A stretch of DNA of 48,487 nucleotides from CAYFUG01 sp964346295 (lineage in GTDB: Bacteria > Patescibacteriota > Minisyncoccia > Moranbacterales > DUUL01): assembly GCA_964346295.1 (NCBI GenBank), contig CAYFUG010000009.1:1-48487 (forward strand), in the 5' to 3' direction. The notes below the pieces were generated by a model. It ran no database searches, had not been told where the DNA came from, and saw nothing but the letters and a program-made list of their open reading frames with translations. Shown one piece after another: positions 15,790 through 22,936 of this stretch (position 1 is its first letter; each line of letters begins with the position of its first letter). Both the position numbers and the translations under genes were made by a program.

Positions 15790-17492
15790 TGACTGTAGCA
15801 AAAAATTCTCCCAAAAGAATTGGTACACAGGAGCTTTTAGATCAATTGCCAGATTTGATTTGGTTTAAGGACAAAAATTTAAAGTATGTGAAAGTTAATC
15901 AGGCTTTCGCGGAAAGGATGGGGGCAAAGTCTCCACAGGATTGCATAGGAAAGAAGCCGGAGGATTTTTTTCCGCAGAAATTTGCGGGGCGTTATCAGCG
16001 AGACGACAAAGAAATTATGACGACTGGTAAGGTTCAGAGGCGAGAGGATAAGTTTTGCGACAAAGAAGGGGCTAATAATTACTATCAAAAGATTATCGGC
16101 CCTACTTACGATGAAAAGGGGAGGGTGTCGGGGACTTTTGGAATTTCTCGGGATATCTCTGATTTAAAAAACGCTCAACTAGAATTGGCTCAGGCGGCAG
16201 AGATTGTGAAAAATATTCAAATTGGCTTGTATGTTTATCGCTTAGAGAATCTAAAGGACGATCGGAGCTTGCGGCTAATTTCTGCCAATCCTGCTTCTGA
16301 AAAATTTACAGGAGTGCCAGCGGAGAAAATTTTAGGGAAGACCATTGACGAGAACTTTCCGATGTTACGAGGGCGAAATATTCCTCAAATGTTTGCAGAA
16401 GTAGTTCGGAAGGGAGAGGCCTTAGAGTTAAAAGAAGCTCTTTATTATGAAGATGATTCAGTAAAGGGCGGGGCCTTTACGGTAAAAGCCTTTCCGATGG
16501 AAGATGATTGCGTGGGGGTTTCTTTTGAAAATGTTACCCAGCAGAAAAAAACGGAGGAGGCATTGGCTAAAAGTGAGGAGCGCTACCGAAGTTTAGTAGA
16601 AACCTCTGGGGATCTGATATTTGTAGATGATACCGAGGGTAATATTTTATTTGTGAATCAGATAATAGAAGAGATGCTTGGTTACACCGAGGAGGAATTT
16701 TTAGGTAAGAATGCTTTTGAATTAATTCATCCTGAGGATCATCAGAAGGTATTACAAGACAGGTTGCCTTTATTTGAAGGGGGGAAGGTGCGCAATGCGG
16801 AGTGTCGCATAAAAACGAAAGAGAGGGGCTATTTACATTTTTCTATCAGCGGGTCGGCTTTATTTGATGAAGAGGGTAAGGTCAGGGCTTTCTTGGGTTT
16901 TGCTCGGGATGTGACCGAACGAAAAGAAGCGGAGGCTCGATTACTAGAATCTTATAAGCATTTAGGAGTGATTAACAGGCGCCTAGCTATTTTGTTGGGA
17001 TTAAAAAAGAATAAAAGTCGAGGAGCTGAGTCCGAGGCTGCTTTTGACATTCTGGTAGAAGCAGCTCTGAGTCTCTCCAATGCGCGGGATTGTTGGTTGT
17101 ATTTTTATAGCAAGGAATTAGAAAAGTTTCATTTGATGGCTTACAAGCAAAGTAGTAATCCGGTGAAAGAAAAAACTCAGCTTTCGGTCCAATCTTTTTC
17201 GGGGGCTTCCTTGGGAAAAGATTTAAAGAGTAAGTTGATAAAAAATAAGCGGCGGATTCAATTAACTAAGGGAGAGTTAACTAAAAAGAAGATTCCTATT
17301 GCTAAAAATTTAGGGCATGTGTTGATGGTACCGCTGGTGATTGGCGAGGAGTTTTGGGGGAGTCTGGTGATTGGTTTTGAAAAAACGGAGGATGTTACAA
17401 CTCAGGAGTTGGATTTTTATGATGCCTTTGCTTCTCATGCGGCGGTGTTTTTGGAAGAGAATTTGCATTTAAATATGAAGAAAGAAGATTAG
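15789..17492 (+). CDS. PAS-PAS-PAS-GAF sensor protein without output domain
   Basis: 567 residues, soluble, no signal peptide or membrane segment. PAS1 about 12-130 (DLIWFKDKNLKYVKVNQAFA and the closing GISRDISD), PAS2 about 135-255, PAS3 about 262-385 (DLIFVDDTEGNILFVNQ and the closing GFARDVTERKEAEA, a PAC motif), and GAF about 410-560 (VLMVPLVIGEEFWGSLVIGF). No histidine kinase, GGDEF, EAL, HTH or phosphatase domain follows. The ATG overlaps the stop of the rel-like gene (TAATG), so translation is probably coupled and the proteins may act together. Ligands are unknown. Followed by an intrinsic terminator, so the operon is just these two genes. Confidence 0.9.
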   Translation: MTVAKNSPKRIGTQELLDQLPDLIWFKDKNLKYVKVNQAFAERMGAKSPQDCIGKKPEDFFPQKFAGRYQRDDKEIMTTGKVQRREDKFCDKEGANNYYQKIIGPTYDEKGRVSGTFGISRDISDLKNAQLELAQAAEIVKNIQIGLYVYRLENLKDDRSLRLISANPASEKFTGVPAEKILGKTIDENFPMLRGRNIPQMFAEVVRKGEALELKEALYYEDDSVKGGAFTVKAFPMEDDCVGVSFENVTQQKKTEEALAKSEERYRSLVETSGDLIFVDDTEGNILFVNQIIEEMLGYTEEEFLGKNAFELIHPEDHQKVLQDRLPLFEGGKVRNAECRIKTKERGYLHFSISGSALFDEEGKVRAFLGFARDVTERKEAEARLLESYKHLGVINRRLAILLGLKKNKSRGAESEAAFDILVEAALSLSNARDCWLYFYSKELEKFHLMAYKQSSNPVKEKTQLSVQSFSGASLGKDLKSKLIKNKRRIQLTKGELTKKKIPIAKNLGHVLMVPLVIGEEFWGSLVIGFEKTEDVTTQELDFYDAFASHAAVFLEENLHLNMKKED

Positions 17493-17515
17493 ATTAGTTT
17501 TTGAGACAGCTTCTT

Positions 17516-17550
17516 AAACCTGCTAGGCTTTAAAAGTCTGCAGGTTTTTA
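17516..17550 (+). terminator. Intrinsic terminator of the rel/PAS-GAF operon
   Basis: AAACCTGC/GCAGGTTT stem with TTTTTA, the same stem sequence as the terminator at 2777-2812 in the opposite orientation. Confidence 0.85.
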
Positions 17551-17747
17551 ATTTTAAAAAATGAAGCTCATTTTGTAGTTGGTGGCTTATGCAAATTTTT
17601 GCTACCATAAGCGTATTAATTAAAAAGTAAGTACTAAGGAAGTTTCTTAGAAGTTCAGGTTTTATCTTTTGGAGTGGATTAACTTTAGTTGTGAGGGAGT
17701 GTTTTTTTGAAAAAAGCGTGTAGCAAAATAAAAAGCAGGAAAATTTT

Positions 17748-18314
17748 ATGATAGCAAGTAGCGCTAGTGGGCAACTTTCTGATGAAAAATTAGTGGAGTT
17801 GGCTAAAACTGATCCGGATCAGTTCGGAATATTGGTGGATCGTTACGAGCAAAAGCTGCATTTTTTTGGGCGGCGAATTTCCTACTTTGAAAAAGAAGAT
17901 ATTGAAGATTTAATCCAAGAGGCTTTTATCAAAATCTACCGGGGCCTCAACAGTTTTGATGAGAGCTTGAAGTTTTCTACCTGGGCTTATCAAATTACTC
18001 GCAATGTAGTGATTGACGCTATTCGAGCTAAGCAGCGGCGGCCTCAGGCTCTCAACCTAGAAGATCAGGATTTGGCTAAAATCTTTCAGTCTGGAGCGGA
18101 CCTGGAGCGGGAGGTGATTAGCAAAGACGACCTGGCTCAAGTGCAGGAAGTGATCAAAAAAATGCCTTTCAAATATCAAGAGGTTTTAATACTGAGGTTC
18201 TTAGAAGAGCGCGATTACGAGGAGATTATGGATATTGTTAAAAAGCCCAAGGGGACGGTGGCAGCCTTGATCAATCGAGGGAGGAAGATTTTAAAGAAGG
18301 AGCTAGGGAGTTAG
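17748..18314 (+). CDS. ECF-type sigma-70 family RNA polymerase sigma factor
   Basis: 188 residues with sigma region 2 (about 25-95: EDIEDLIQEAFIKIYRGL, then FSTWAYQITRNVVIDAIR) and region 4 (about 125-186: MPFKYQEVLILRFLEERDYEEI, then KGTVAALINRGRKILKK). Regions 1 and 3 are absent, as in ECF factors. It directs RNA polymerase to a dedicated regulon. The next gene, 66 nt downstream, encodes a membrane protein that could be its anti-sigma factor; this is inferred from position and topology only. AGG-poor leader before the ATG. Confidence 0.93.
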   Translation: MIASSASGQLSDEKLVELAKTDPDQFGILVDRYEQKLHFFGRRISYFEKEDIEDLIQEAFIKIYRGLNSFDESLKFSTWAYQITRNVVIDAIRAKQRRPQALNLEDQDLAKIFQSGADLEREVISKDDLAQVQEVIKKMPFKYQEVLILRFLEERDYEEIMDIVKKPKGTVAALINRGRKILKKELGS

Positions 18315-18342
18315 AAGCTCCAAATTTTATTGAATTAATTCT

Positions 18343-18366
18343 GGATTCCCGTTTTTGCGGGAATGA
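18343..18366. repeat. Short palindromic repeat GGATTCCCG/CGGGAAT
   Basis: GGATTCCCG-TTTTTG-CGGGAATGAC, a small hairpin of the widely dispersed ATTCCC/GGGAAT type, between the sigma factor and the following gene. A related GTCATTCCG/CGGAATGAC element lies at 21340-21369. Confidence 0.5.
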
Positions 18367-18380
18367 CAACCGATTGTAAT

Positions 18381-19232
18381 ATGAGCAAAAAGAAGTTTTC
18401 TCAAAAAATTATAGACAAAATCAAGGCAGAAGACATTAAGCCAACTTCGCCTTGGAAGAACCGAATCAAAAACGGGGGTTTTTGGGCGATTTTGGGAGCA
18501 ATGGCCCTACTGGGAGCGGTGTTTTTTTCGATGATTATTCTTTCGATTTCCGGTCTGGATCGTGATTTATGGCACTATTTGCGTTTTAGTCGTTGGTTCC
18601 AGGTTTTTATTGCTGCGATTCCTCTCATTTGGCTCGGTCTTTCGGTAGCGGCAGTGGGCTTTGGCATCCTAGCCTTGCGAAAGACTCGTCACGGTTATCG
18701 CTATAGCTTGTTAGCAATTGCGGCGGCGGCGCTGCTGCTGATCGGTCTTTTGGGAGCGGCGGTCCATTTCCTAAAGTTCAATAATCATCTTAATCAAGAT
18801 TTGGCTCAGCGAGCACCCAAGCTTCAAAAATGGTTGGATGCTCGACAGCGGCCCTGGCAGCAGATGGGGGCTGGCTTGGTAGGCGGCCAGATTGTAGAGC
18901 TAGAAGAAAACTCCCTTATCTTGGAGTCTTTTGAGGGACAGCAGTGGCGGGTCAACTTCTCCGAGCAAACGCCGGTGCGGGGTCGAGGAGGAGTAGAAAT
19001 GAGTCTGGAGAGGGGTGCCTTAGTGGGAGTGGTAGGCGAGAAGCAAGGAGAAGTTTTTGAGGCGCAGTTGATAAAAGTGCTTCCGGATGATTTTATGCCA
19101 GGGGGAATGCCAGGATCCGGCCATCAGCCGGGCAAGAGGATAAATCAGCCCGGAGAAGGTCGAAAAAGAATGCCCTTGGAGGATGGTCGTCCTAGGATCA
19201 AGGGAGATCGGGATATGCGAGATTTTCAATAG
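18381..19232 (+). CDS. Membrane protein with DUF5666-like domain, possible anti-sigma factor
   Basis: 283 residues from ATG 18381, preferred over ATG 18363, which lies in the hairpin repeat. A polar N-terminus of about 35 residues could bind a sigma factor. Three hydrophobic segments follow (about 37-58, 75-97 and 107-130). The extracytoplasmic part holds an OB-like unit (about 160-225: GGQIVELEENSLILESFEGQQWRVNF, then GALVGVVGE) resembling DUF5666, and a Pro/Gly/Arg-rich tail. It directly follows the ECF sigma gene. Anti-sigma function is inference; no zinc motif is seen. A hairpin repeat begins inside its stop codon. Confidence 0.6.
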   Translation: MSKKKFSQKIIDKIKAEDIKPTSPWKNRIKNGGFWAILGAMALLGAVFFSMIILSISGLDRDLWHYLRFSRWFQVFIAAIPLIWLGLSVAAVGFGILALRKTRHGYRYSLLAIAAAALLLIGLLGAAVHFLKFNNHLNQDLAQRAPKLQKWLDARQRPWQQMGAGLVGGQIVELEENSLILESFEGQQWRVNFSEQTPVRGRGGVEMSLERGALVGVVGEKQGEVFEAQLIKVLPDDFMPGGMPGSGHQPGKRINQPGEGRKRMPLEDGRPRIKGDRDMRDFQ

Positions 19233-19391
19233 ACCTCTTGCAAAATTAATTTTCTACTGCAAATCCCAAATCTCGACTGCAAATTTATCAAATCTCGTCA
19301 CCGTAGCTTAGGCTACAACTTCCTCAATTTTCAAAATTTTCGCACGAGATTATGAAATTTTCGTTAAGAAAATTAATTTTGCAAGAGGTCT
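19231..19391. repeat. TAGCTTAGGCTA-core hairpin repeat, copy F
   Basis: 161 bp with perfect terminal inverted repeats of about 25 bp (AGACCTCTTGCAAAATTAAT and inward). The core, about 19288-19360, carries ATCTCGTCACCGTAGCTTAG followed by GCTACAA and a TTTTCAAAATTTTCGCACG stretch, nearly identical to copy G at 33998-34147, whose ends differ. It starts in the stop codon of the DUF5666-like gene. Confidence 0.85.
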
Positions 19392-19549
19392 AATTGAGAT
19401 AGTAGGACTTCAAATTTTGCAAACTTTTGAAACTAGGTTCGTATAACTTAACCGAGAGCGAAAAAAGAAACTTCTCAAATTGAACATCGGCGCCTACCGC
19501 AAATCGGATCAAATTAATAAAGTATAAAAATCGATCAGTTTAGTGGTAA

Positions 19550-20221
19550 ATGTTCAAAAGAGTCTTTTCTGATCGCAATCAGTTAAAAAATAATGCTAAA
19601 ACCATGAATGCAAAAAAAACAACTAGCGATCAGGCTAGTAAGACTGATTCAAGTGTCATAAGTACAAAAAGTGAGTCAAAAAAATTCGTAGTGGGTTCTT
19701 TGGCCCTGGGAGCTTTGGCTCTAGTAGGTTTGGGAGTATACGGAATTCAGCAAGCAGGTGCTTTTGGTGGGCTTAAGGATCGAGAGGAACGGGCTCAAGA
19801 GTTTGCGGAACATTTTAATCTCAATCAAGAAGAGGTTGATAGTTATTTTGAAGAGTGTCAGACAGAGCGACAAACTGAGCGCCAGGCTGAAATGAAACAG
19901 CGGCTAGAAGAACGCCTGAGTGAATTAGTTTCCGAAGGTAAATTAAGTGAAGAGCAAAAAGCAGCTTATTTGGCTAAGCAAGGGGAAAATCAAGTGGATC
20001 GTCAGGCTAATCGAGAGCAGTGGCAAAATCTTTCTCGAGAGGAGCGCCAGACTCAAAGAGAGGAGCATCGAGCAGAAATGGAGCAGTGGGCCGAGCAAAA
20101 CGGCATTGACATTGATCTGATTCACGAAGCGATGGGTCCTAGGGGTCCTCGAGGCGGCAGTGAAGGAGGAATGCGGGGTCAAGGTCAAGGAAAAGGTGGC
20201 GGAATGGGAATGAGCCGGTAG
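19550..20221 (+). CDS. Anchored charged helical protein, possibly Spy/CpxP-like
   Basis: 223 residues. The N-terminal 45 are Lys/Ser/Thr-rich, then one membrane segment (about 47-68: VVGSLALGALALVGLGVYGI). The outer part (about 75-185) is Gln/Glu/Arg-rich and helical, with repeated ERQTERQAE-type units and LSEEQKAAYLAK. The tail is Gly/Met-rich (GGMRGQGQGKGGGMGMSR). Charged, LTxxQ-like helical proteins next to ECF sigma factors recall the Spy/CpxP group, which sense or buffer envelope stress or metals; the similarity is in style, not a firm match. No Shine-Dalgarno. Confidence 0.55.
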   Translation: MFKRVFSDRNQLKNNAKTMNAKKTTSDQASKTDSSVISTKSESKKFVVGSLALGALALVGLGVYGIQQAGAFGGLKDREERAQEFAEHFNLNQEEVDSYFEECQTERQTERQAEMKQRLEERLSELVSEGKLSEEQKAAYLAKQGENQVDRQANREQWQNLSREERQTQREEHRAEMEQWAEQNGIDIDLIHEAMGPRGPRGGSEGGMRGQGQGKGGGMGMSR

Positions 20222-20252
20222 TTTGCTAGTTTCTTAGTTAGGCAAAGGATTA

Positions 20253-20288
20253 AGCAGAGGTGGGTATTGAGCTCGCCTCTGTTTTGAT
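20253..20288 (+). terminator. Intrinsic terminator after the anchored protein gene
   Basis: CAGAGG(T)G/C(G)CCTCTG stem followed by TTTTG. Confidence 0.7.
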
Positions 20289-20345
20289 TTAAGAAGAGTG
20301 GTGGTGCGTTGATACTCCCTGTGGAAAACTCTTGTTTTTAAAAAC

Positions 20346-20374
20346 TTGACGAAGGAGATAAGTTTTGATAAATT
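20346..20374 (+). promoter_or_regulatory. Strong sigma-70 promoter of a tiny transcription unit
   Basis: TTGACG, 17-nt spacer, TAAATT. The expected start lies near 20381, three nucleotides before an ATG, so any mRNA would be leaderless. Confidence 0.65.
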
Positions 20375-20383
20375 GTAATTGTT

Positions 20384-20491
20384 ATGAAAATTCAACAAAG
20401 TACAACTACATATTTGTTTATTGGGATTATTGGGTTGGTCACTAAGTGGATGACCAGCTTTGTTTTGTTGAATAAGAGAGCGAGATTCTAA
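20384..20491 (+). CDS. Possible 35-aa leaderless membrane peptide (or part of an ncRNA)
   Basis: The frame starts MKIQQSTTTYLFIGIIG and has one hydrophobic segment (about 10-30), ending in a basic tail. It sits between a good promoter and an intrinsic terminator at 20517-20550. The transcript of about 165 nt also folds (GGTCA/TGACC within 20435-20458), so it may instead be a small RNA. A second unit of the same design lies at 22456-22628. Confidence 0.35.
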   Translation: MKIQQSTTTYLFIGIIGLVTKWMTSFVLLNKRARF

Positions 20492-20516
20492 GGAGAGCAA
20501 GAAAAATCAGCAAAAC

Positions 20517-20550
20517 AAAGCCGGCACCGTAAAAAGTGACCGGTTTTTTG
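20517..20550 (+). terminator. Intrinsic terminator of the first tiny unit
   Basis: AAAGCCGG/CCGGTTTT stem and T-run. Confidence 0.75.
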
Positions 20551-20557
20551 TTAAGAA

Positions 20558-20665
20558 GCTTTCAAATTTGGCAAATCTCGTTGTTGACGCCTACGTTTCG
20601 CTTTCACTGGACCATTCAGTACGCCTCGCTCGGTGCTCGATTTTTCCTAAAAATTTCCTAAAAAA
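20558..20665. repeat. GTAC-core dispersed hairpin repeat, copy B (degenerate)
   Basis: Starts CTTTCAAATTTGGCAAATCTCG like the other copies. The core is decayed to GGACCATTCAGTACG and the right arm is poorly matched. It sits directly past a terminator. Confidence 0.55.
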
Positions 20666-20801
20666 CAAAAAAATTGCTTCATTTTTTCTCTTTAAAAGCG
20701 TTATTAAAACTTACATTTGAAAATTGAAGCTGATCAATGGGTAGTTTAGTGACTGGAAGCTATTGGTTGATTGGCTTCAAAGCAAGCCAAAGTCTTAAAT
20801 T

Positions 20802-20837
20802 CCCCTAGTCCCCTTTTGTAAAGGGGGGACTAGGAGG
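20802..20837. repeat. Hairpin CCCCTAGTCCCC/GGGGACTAGG
   Basis: Stem of about 12 bp around TTTTGTAAA. A related CTAGTCCCCCT...GAGGGGG(TACT) element at 21540-21585 carries a CCTTGCCGGCAGGCAGG insertion. The gene-free stretch 20492-21081 otherwise holds only the terminator and repeat copy B. Confidence 0.5.
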
Positions 20838-21081
20838 AAAGTTTCTTTGAAAAATTGCTTTCTTTTTCTTTTCTAGTCTAGTTTAAGGTTTTTGGTCTGG
20901 TTGGTCGAAAGGTGGCTTTTGAGGATTATCTCAGAGGTTAGCTTTTGGCCAACGGGTCATAAAACTTGGGCTCCGCTGCTGGCAGCTGAGCGTCGGAGAT
21001 CCTAGCGCTCGAAAGGGCGGAGCCCAAATCACCAACCAAGCCTCGGAAATCCGGGGCAAAACGAACGAAAGGGATTGAGAA

Positions 21082-21252
21082 ATGACATTCGGAACAACTG
21101 ACGCGACTGACTGGGTATTGAAATTCCACCGCCTTTCTCAGGAGAAGAAAGCTGCCGAAGAAAAAGGAGACGAAGGCCTTGTTTTTCATGTCAAGGGGAA
21201 AATGCGACGCTTTTTAGATCGTCGCCCAGAGCCACATTTTTGCGAGGCATGA
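21082..21252 (+). CDS. Hypothetical protein, 56 aa
   Basis: Soluble, charged sequence starting MTFGTTDATDWVLKFHRL with a Lys/Glu-rich middle and a basic GKMRRFLDRRPEP segment. A modest AAAGGG lies about eight nucleotides before the ATG, and a GGAGGGT/ACCCTCC terminator follows 23 nt after the stop. A minus-strand frame across the same bases (20938-21189) contains a CSECH motif but lacks a convincing start region. I favour the plus-strand reading. Confidence 0.45.
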   Translation: MTFGTTDATDWVLKFHRLSQEKKAAEEKGDEGLVFHVKGKMRRFLDRRPEPHFCEA

Positions 21253-21275
21253 GTTCTTCCGTTTTGTCTCTTTCC

Positions 21276-21310
21276 GGGGAGGGTGCTATCACGGACCCTC
21301 CTCTCGTTTT
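21276..21310 (+). terminator. Intrinsic terminator after the 56-aa gene
   Basis: GGGGAGGGT/ACCCTCCTC stem, 10-nt loop, then TCGTTTT; the T-tail is weak. Confidence 0.55.
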
Positions 21311-21339
21311 AATCACAGATTATTTTTATATAAAAACTT

Positions 21340-21369
21340 GTCATTCCGACTGGAACGAAGCGGAATGAC
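21340..21369. repeat. Short palindrome GTCATTCCG/CGGAATGAC
   Basis: Nine-bp perfect stem around ACTGGAACGAAG. This type of element is dispersed in many bacterial genomes. Confidence 0.55.
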
Positions 21370-21496
21370 AGTAATTTTTATCATGAGTGTTTTAGCTAGT
21401 AGTTACAATTTTAGAAAGGCTCAAATTATTATTGAGATTATTATCCCCTCGTTAGCGGGTCGGTTTTGATTTTTAGAAAGTTTGAAAATCAAGATT

Positions 21497-21522
21497 GGTC
21501 CCGCTAATGGCGGGATTTTTTG
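21497..21522 (+). terminator. Intrinsic terminator
   Basis: TCCCGC-TAATG-GCGGGA then TTTTTTG. It is preceded at 21450-21495 by a TTTTGATTTT/AAAATCAA inverted repeat and has no supported gene immediately upstream, so it may end a small RNA or readthrough transcript. Confidence 0.65.
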
Positions 21523-21631
21523 TTTTTTGGGCAATCTCCCTAGTCCCCCTGCCTTGCCGGCAGGCAGGCTTTCGAGGGGGTACTTGCTAAGGCGCTTTTC
21601 TTAAATTTGAAAATTTTATGGGAGGTATGAG

Positions 21632-21817
21632 ATGAGCGAAGAAATGTTTGCCGTTTTGTTTTGGAAGGGGTTGGAGTATATCCCTCCGGATGATTTGGCA
21701 AAAGCAATTTTGGCAGGTACGATTGATTTTTCTGGGCCGGTTCTTTCGGTGACGCCTGAGTTCTTTCAGCGGGCGGTGAAACTGGCTCAAGGGAATTTAT
21801 CAAAATTTCCAAATTAA
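21632..21817 (+). CDS. Hypothetical protein, 61 aa
   Basis: Strong GGGAGG Shine-Dalgarno before the ATG. Acidic to neutral, compact sequence with EEMFAVLFWKGLEYIPP, then a DDLAKAILAG helix and a Pro-containing TPEFFQRAVKLAQG segment. It forms a likely two-gene operon with the 37-aa gene that starts 23 nt later and ends in a strong terminator. No family recognised. Confidence 0.65.
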   Translation: MSEEMFAVLFWKGLEYIPPDDLAKAILAGTIDFSGPVLSVTPEFFQRAVKLAQGNLSKFPN

Positions 21818-21839
21818 ATTAGGAGAGGAGGTGAGGAAA

Positions 21840-21953
21840 ATGGCAGAAAAGAAAAAGCTTAAACCTGTTACTGAGGCAGAGATGCATCGAAAGGTCGCGG
21901 CCCGAGAGGCGCCGCAGAGTCCTAAGCGCAAGGGGTTGCGGTTAAAAAACTAG
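21840..21953 (+). CDS. Hypothetical small basic protein, 37 aa
   Basis: AGGAGAGGAGGTGAGGAAA precedes the ATG, an unusually strong ribosome binding site. The sequence is Lys/Arg-rich (starts MAEKKKLKPVTEAEMHRKV, ends in a KRKGLRLKN tail) and could bind nucleic acid. It is the second gene of the pair with 21632 and is followed by a terminator. Too small to classify. Confidence 0.55.
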   Translation: MAEKKKLKPVTEAEMHRKVAAREAPQSPKRKGLRLKN

Positions 21954-21961
21954 CGCTCCAA

Positions 21962-22002
21962 GCCGCCGAATGGGAATTCCTGTTCGGCGGCCTTTCTTTT
22001 TT
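21962..22002 (+). terminator. Strong intrinsic terminator of the two-gene unit
   Basis: Perfect 9-bp stem GCCGCCGAA/TTCGGCGGC then CTTTCTTTTTT. Confidence 0.92.
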
Positions 22003-22049
22003 AGGGAGAAGTGTTTTATAATGAGAATATAATTTAGTAAAACTTTTTT

Positions 22050-22445
22050 ATGGTTAAAGAAGGAGAATTTCCCAAAAGAAAGCCCAGGCAAGAAACGAAA
22101 ATTGCGACTAGAGGGACTTTTAAGGATGAGAATAATTTAAGGTATCAATTGAACGAGTTAGCGAAGAATAAAAATTTAAGAGCTGGTGACAGGATGTTGG
22201 TGGCGATAGTTTTTAACCCGAAGATAAGTGCAAGGAGCTGGTATTTCGACAAAATTATTCCTGAAACGGAGTGGAATGGCCGGGGCTTTGATAAGTCAAG
22301 GGCGAGAAGAGAGTTTTTTAGCAGATCAAGAGGAGCAGTAAAGAGTACTAACGCTGTTGTGACTGGTTTGGTGGTAACTAAGAAGGAAGTAGGGAAAGGG
22401 ATTGAGATTGATAAAAAAAGCTTTGCAGTTTCGCAGGGAAGATAA
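22050..22445 (+). CDS. Hypothetical basic protein, 131 aa
   Basis: Soluble, Lys/Arg-rich (opens MVKEGEFPKRKPRQETK). A central hydrophobic strand GDRMLVAIVFNPKISARSWYF is followed by an ARREFFSRSRGAV region and a strand NAVVTGLVVTKK. A TTTATAAT box lies about 35 nt upstream of the ATG. No Shine-Dalgarno. No family recognised. Confidence 0.6.
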   Translation: MVKEGEFPKRKPRQETKIATRGTFKDENNLRYQLNELAKNKNLRAGDRMLVAIVFNPKISARSWYFDKIIPETEWNGRGFDKSRARREFFSRSRGAVKSTNAVVTGLVVTKKEVGKGIEIDKKSFAVSQGR

Positions 22446-22455
22446 AATCAAAAAT

Positions 22456-22483
22456 TTGACAACTTTTGATAGTTTGATAAAAT
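22456..22483 (+). promoter_or_regulatory. Strong sigma-70 promoter of the second tiny unit
   Basis: TTGACA, 16-nt spacer, TAAAAT. The bases from the spacer to the ATG resemble those of the promoter at 20346 (AGTTTGATAAAATCTAATCG versus AGTTTTGATAAATTGTAATT, both then TTATGAAA or GTTATGAAA). Confidence 0.7.
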
Positions 22484-22492
22484 CTAATCGTT

Positions 22493-22573
22493 ATGAAACA
22501 ATCAATTACCCAAAATTTGTTGCAGTTGTTGCTTTTGAACCGAACTTCGTTGGGCGATTGTTGGCGTGCATAG
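22493..22573 (+). CDS. Possible 26-aa leaderless peptide (or part of an ncRNA)
   Basis: The frame starts MKQSITQNLLQLLLLN, about ten nucleotides after the -10 box, and ends before a terminator at 22601. The whole transcript would be about 140 nt. A small RNA is an equally good reading, given the parallel unit at 20346-20550. Confidence 0.3.
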   Translation: MKQSITQNLLQLLLLNRTSLGDCWRA

Positions 22574-22600
22574 AATATTGAATGTTAGAGAATTTGAAAC

Positions 22601-22628
22601 AATCCGCCCAACTGAGGGCGGTTTTTTG
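22601..22628 (+). terminator. Intrinsic terminator of the second tiny unit
   Basis: ATCCGCCC-AACTGA-GGGCGGTTTTTTG. Confidence 0.9.
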
Positions 22629-22638
22629 TTTTTGGGCT

Positions 22639-22760
22639 AAACCTTCCAAATTTGGCGCGCTTCGTTGTTGCGGTTTCCGTGTCTCGCTTGTCGTACCAAC
22701 TAGTACGCCTCGCTTCGACACTCAGCCGCGCCTAGAACCGCACTCAAATTTGAAAGGTTT
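22639..22760. repeat. GTAC-core dispersed hairpin repeat, copy C
   Basis: Ends AACCTTCCAAATTTGGCGCG and CGCACTCAAATTTGAAAGGT are inverted repeats. Core CGTACCAACTAGTACG at 22692-22707. Directly past a terminator. 22761-22936 holds no other supported feature. Confidence 0.75.
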
Positions 22761-22936
22761 ATGGAGCTTGGAGACTCATTAGATTATCGCTTTGAAGTTC
22801 GAAATTCTAAAATTAGGGATTAGTCTCTAGCTTGATTGATGCTTTTGGCTGGAGAAGATCTTCGGTCAAAAGGGTCAATGAACCCGAAACCACAACAGAG
22901 GCGACTTGGATCGTCTCAAAACAGAAGGAGGACGGC

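Noticed and set aside
20938..21189. Minus-strand frame with a CSECH cytochrome-like motif
   Set aside because: No ribosome binding site or proper signal peptide. The plus-strand 56-aa gene on the same bases has a better start context and a terminator.
22582..22782. Frame of 66 residues through repeat C
   Set aside because: It is the translation of a terminator and hairpin repeat.
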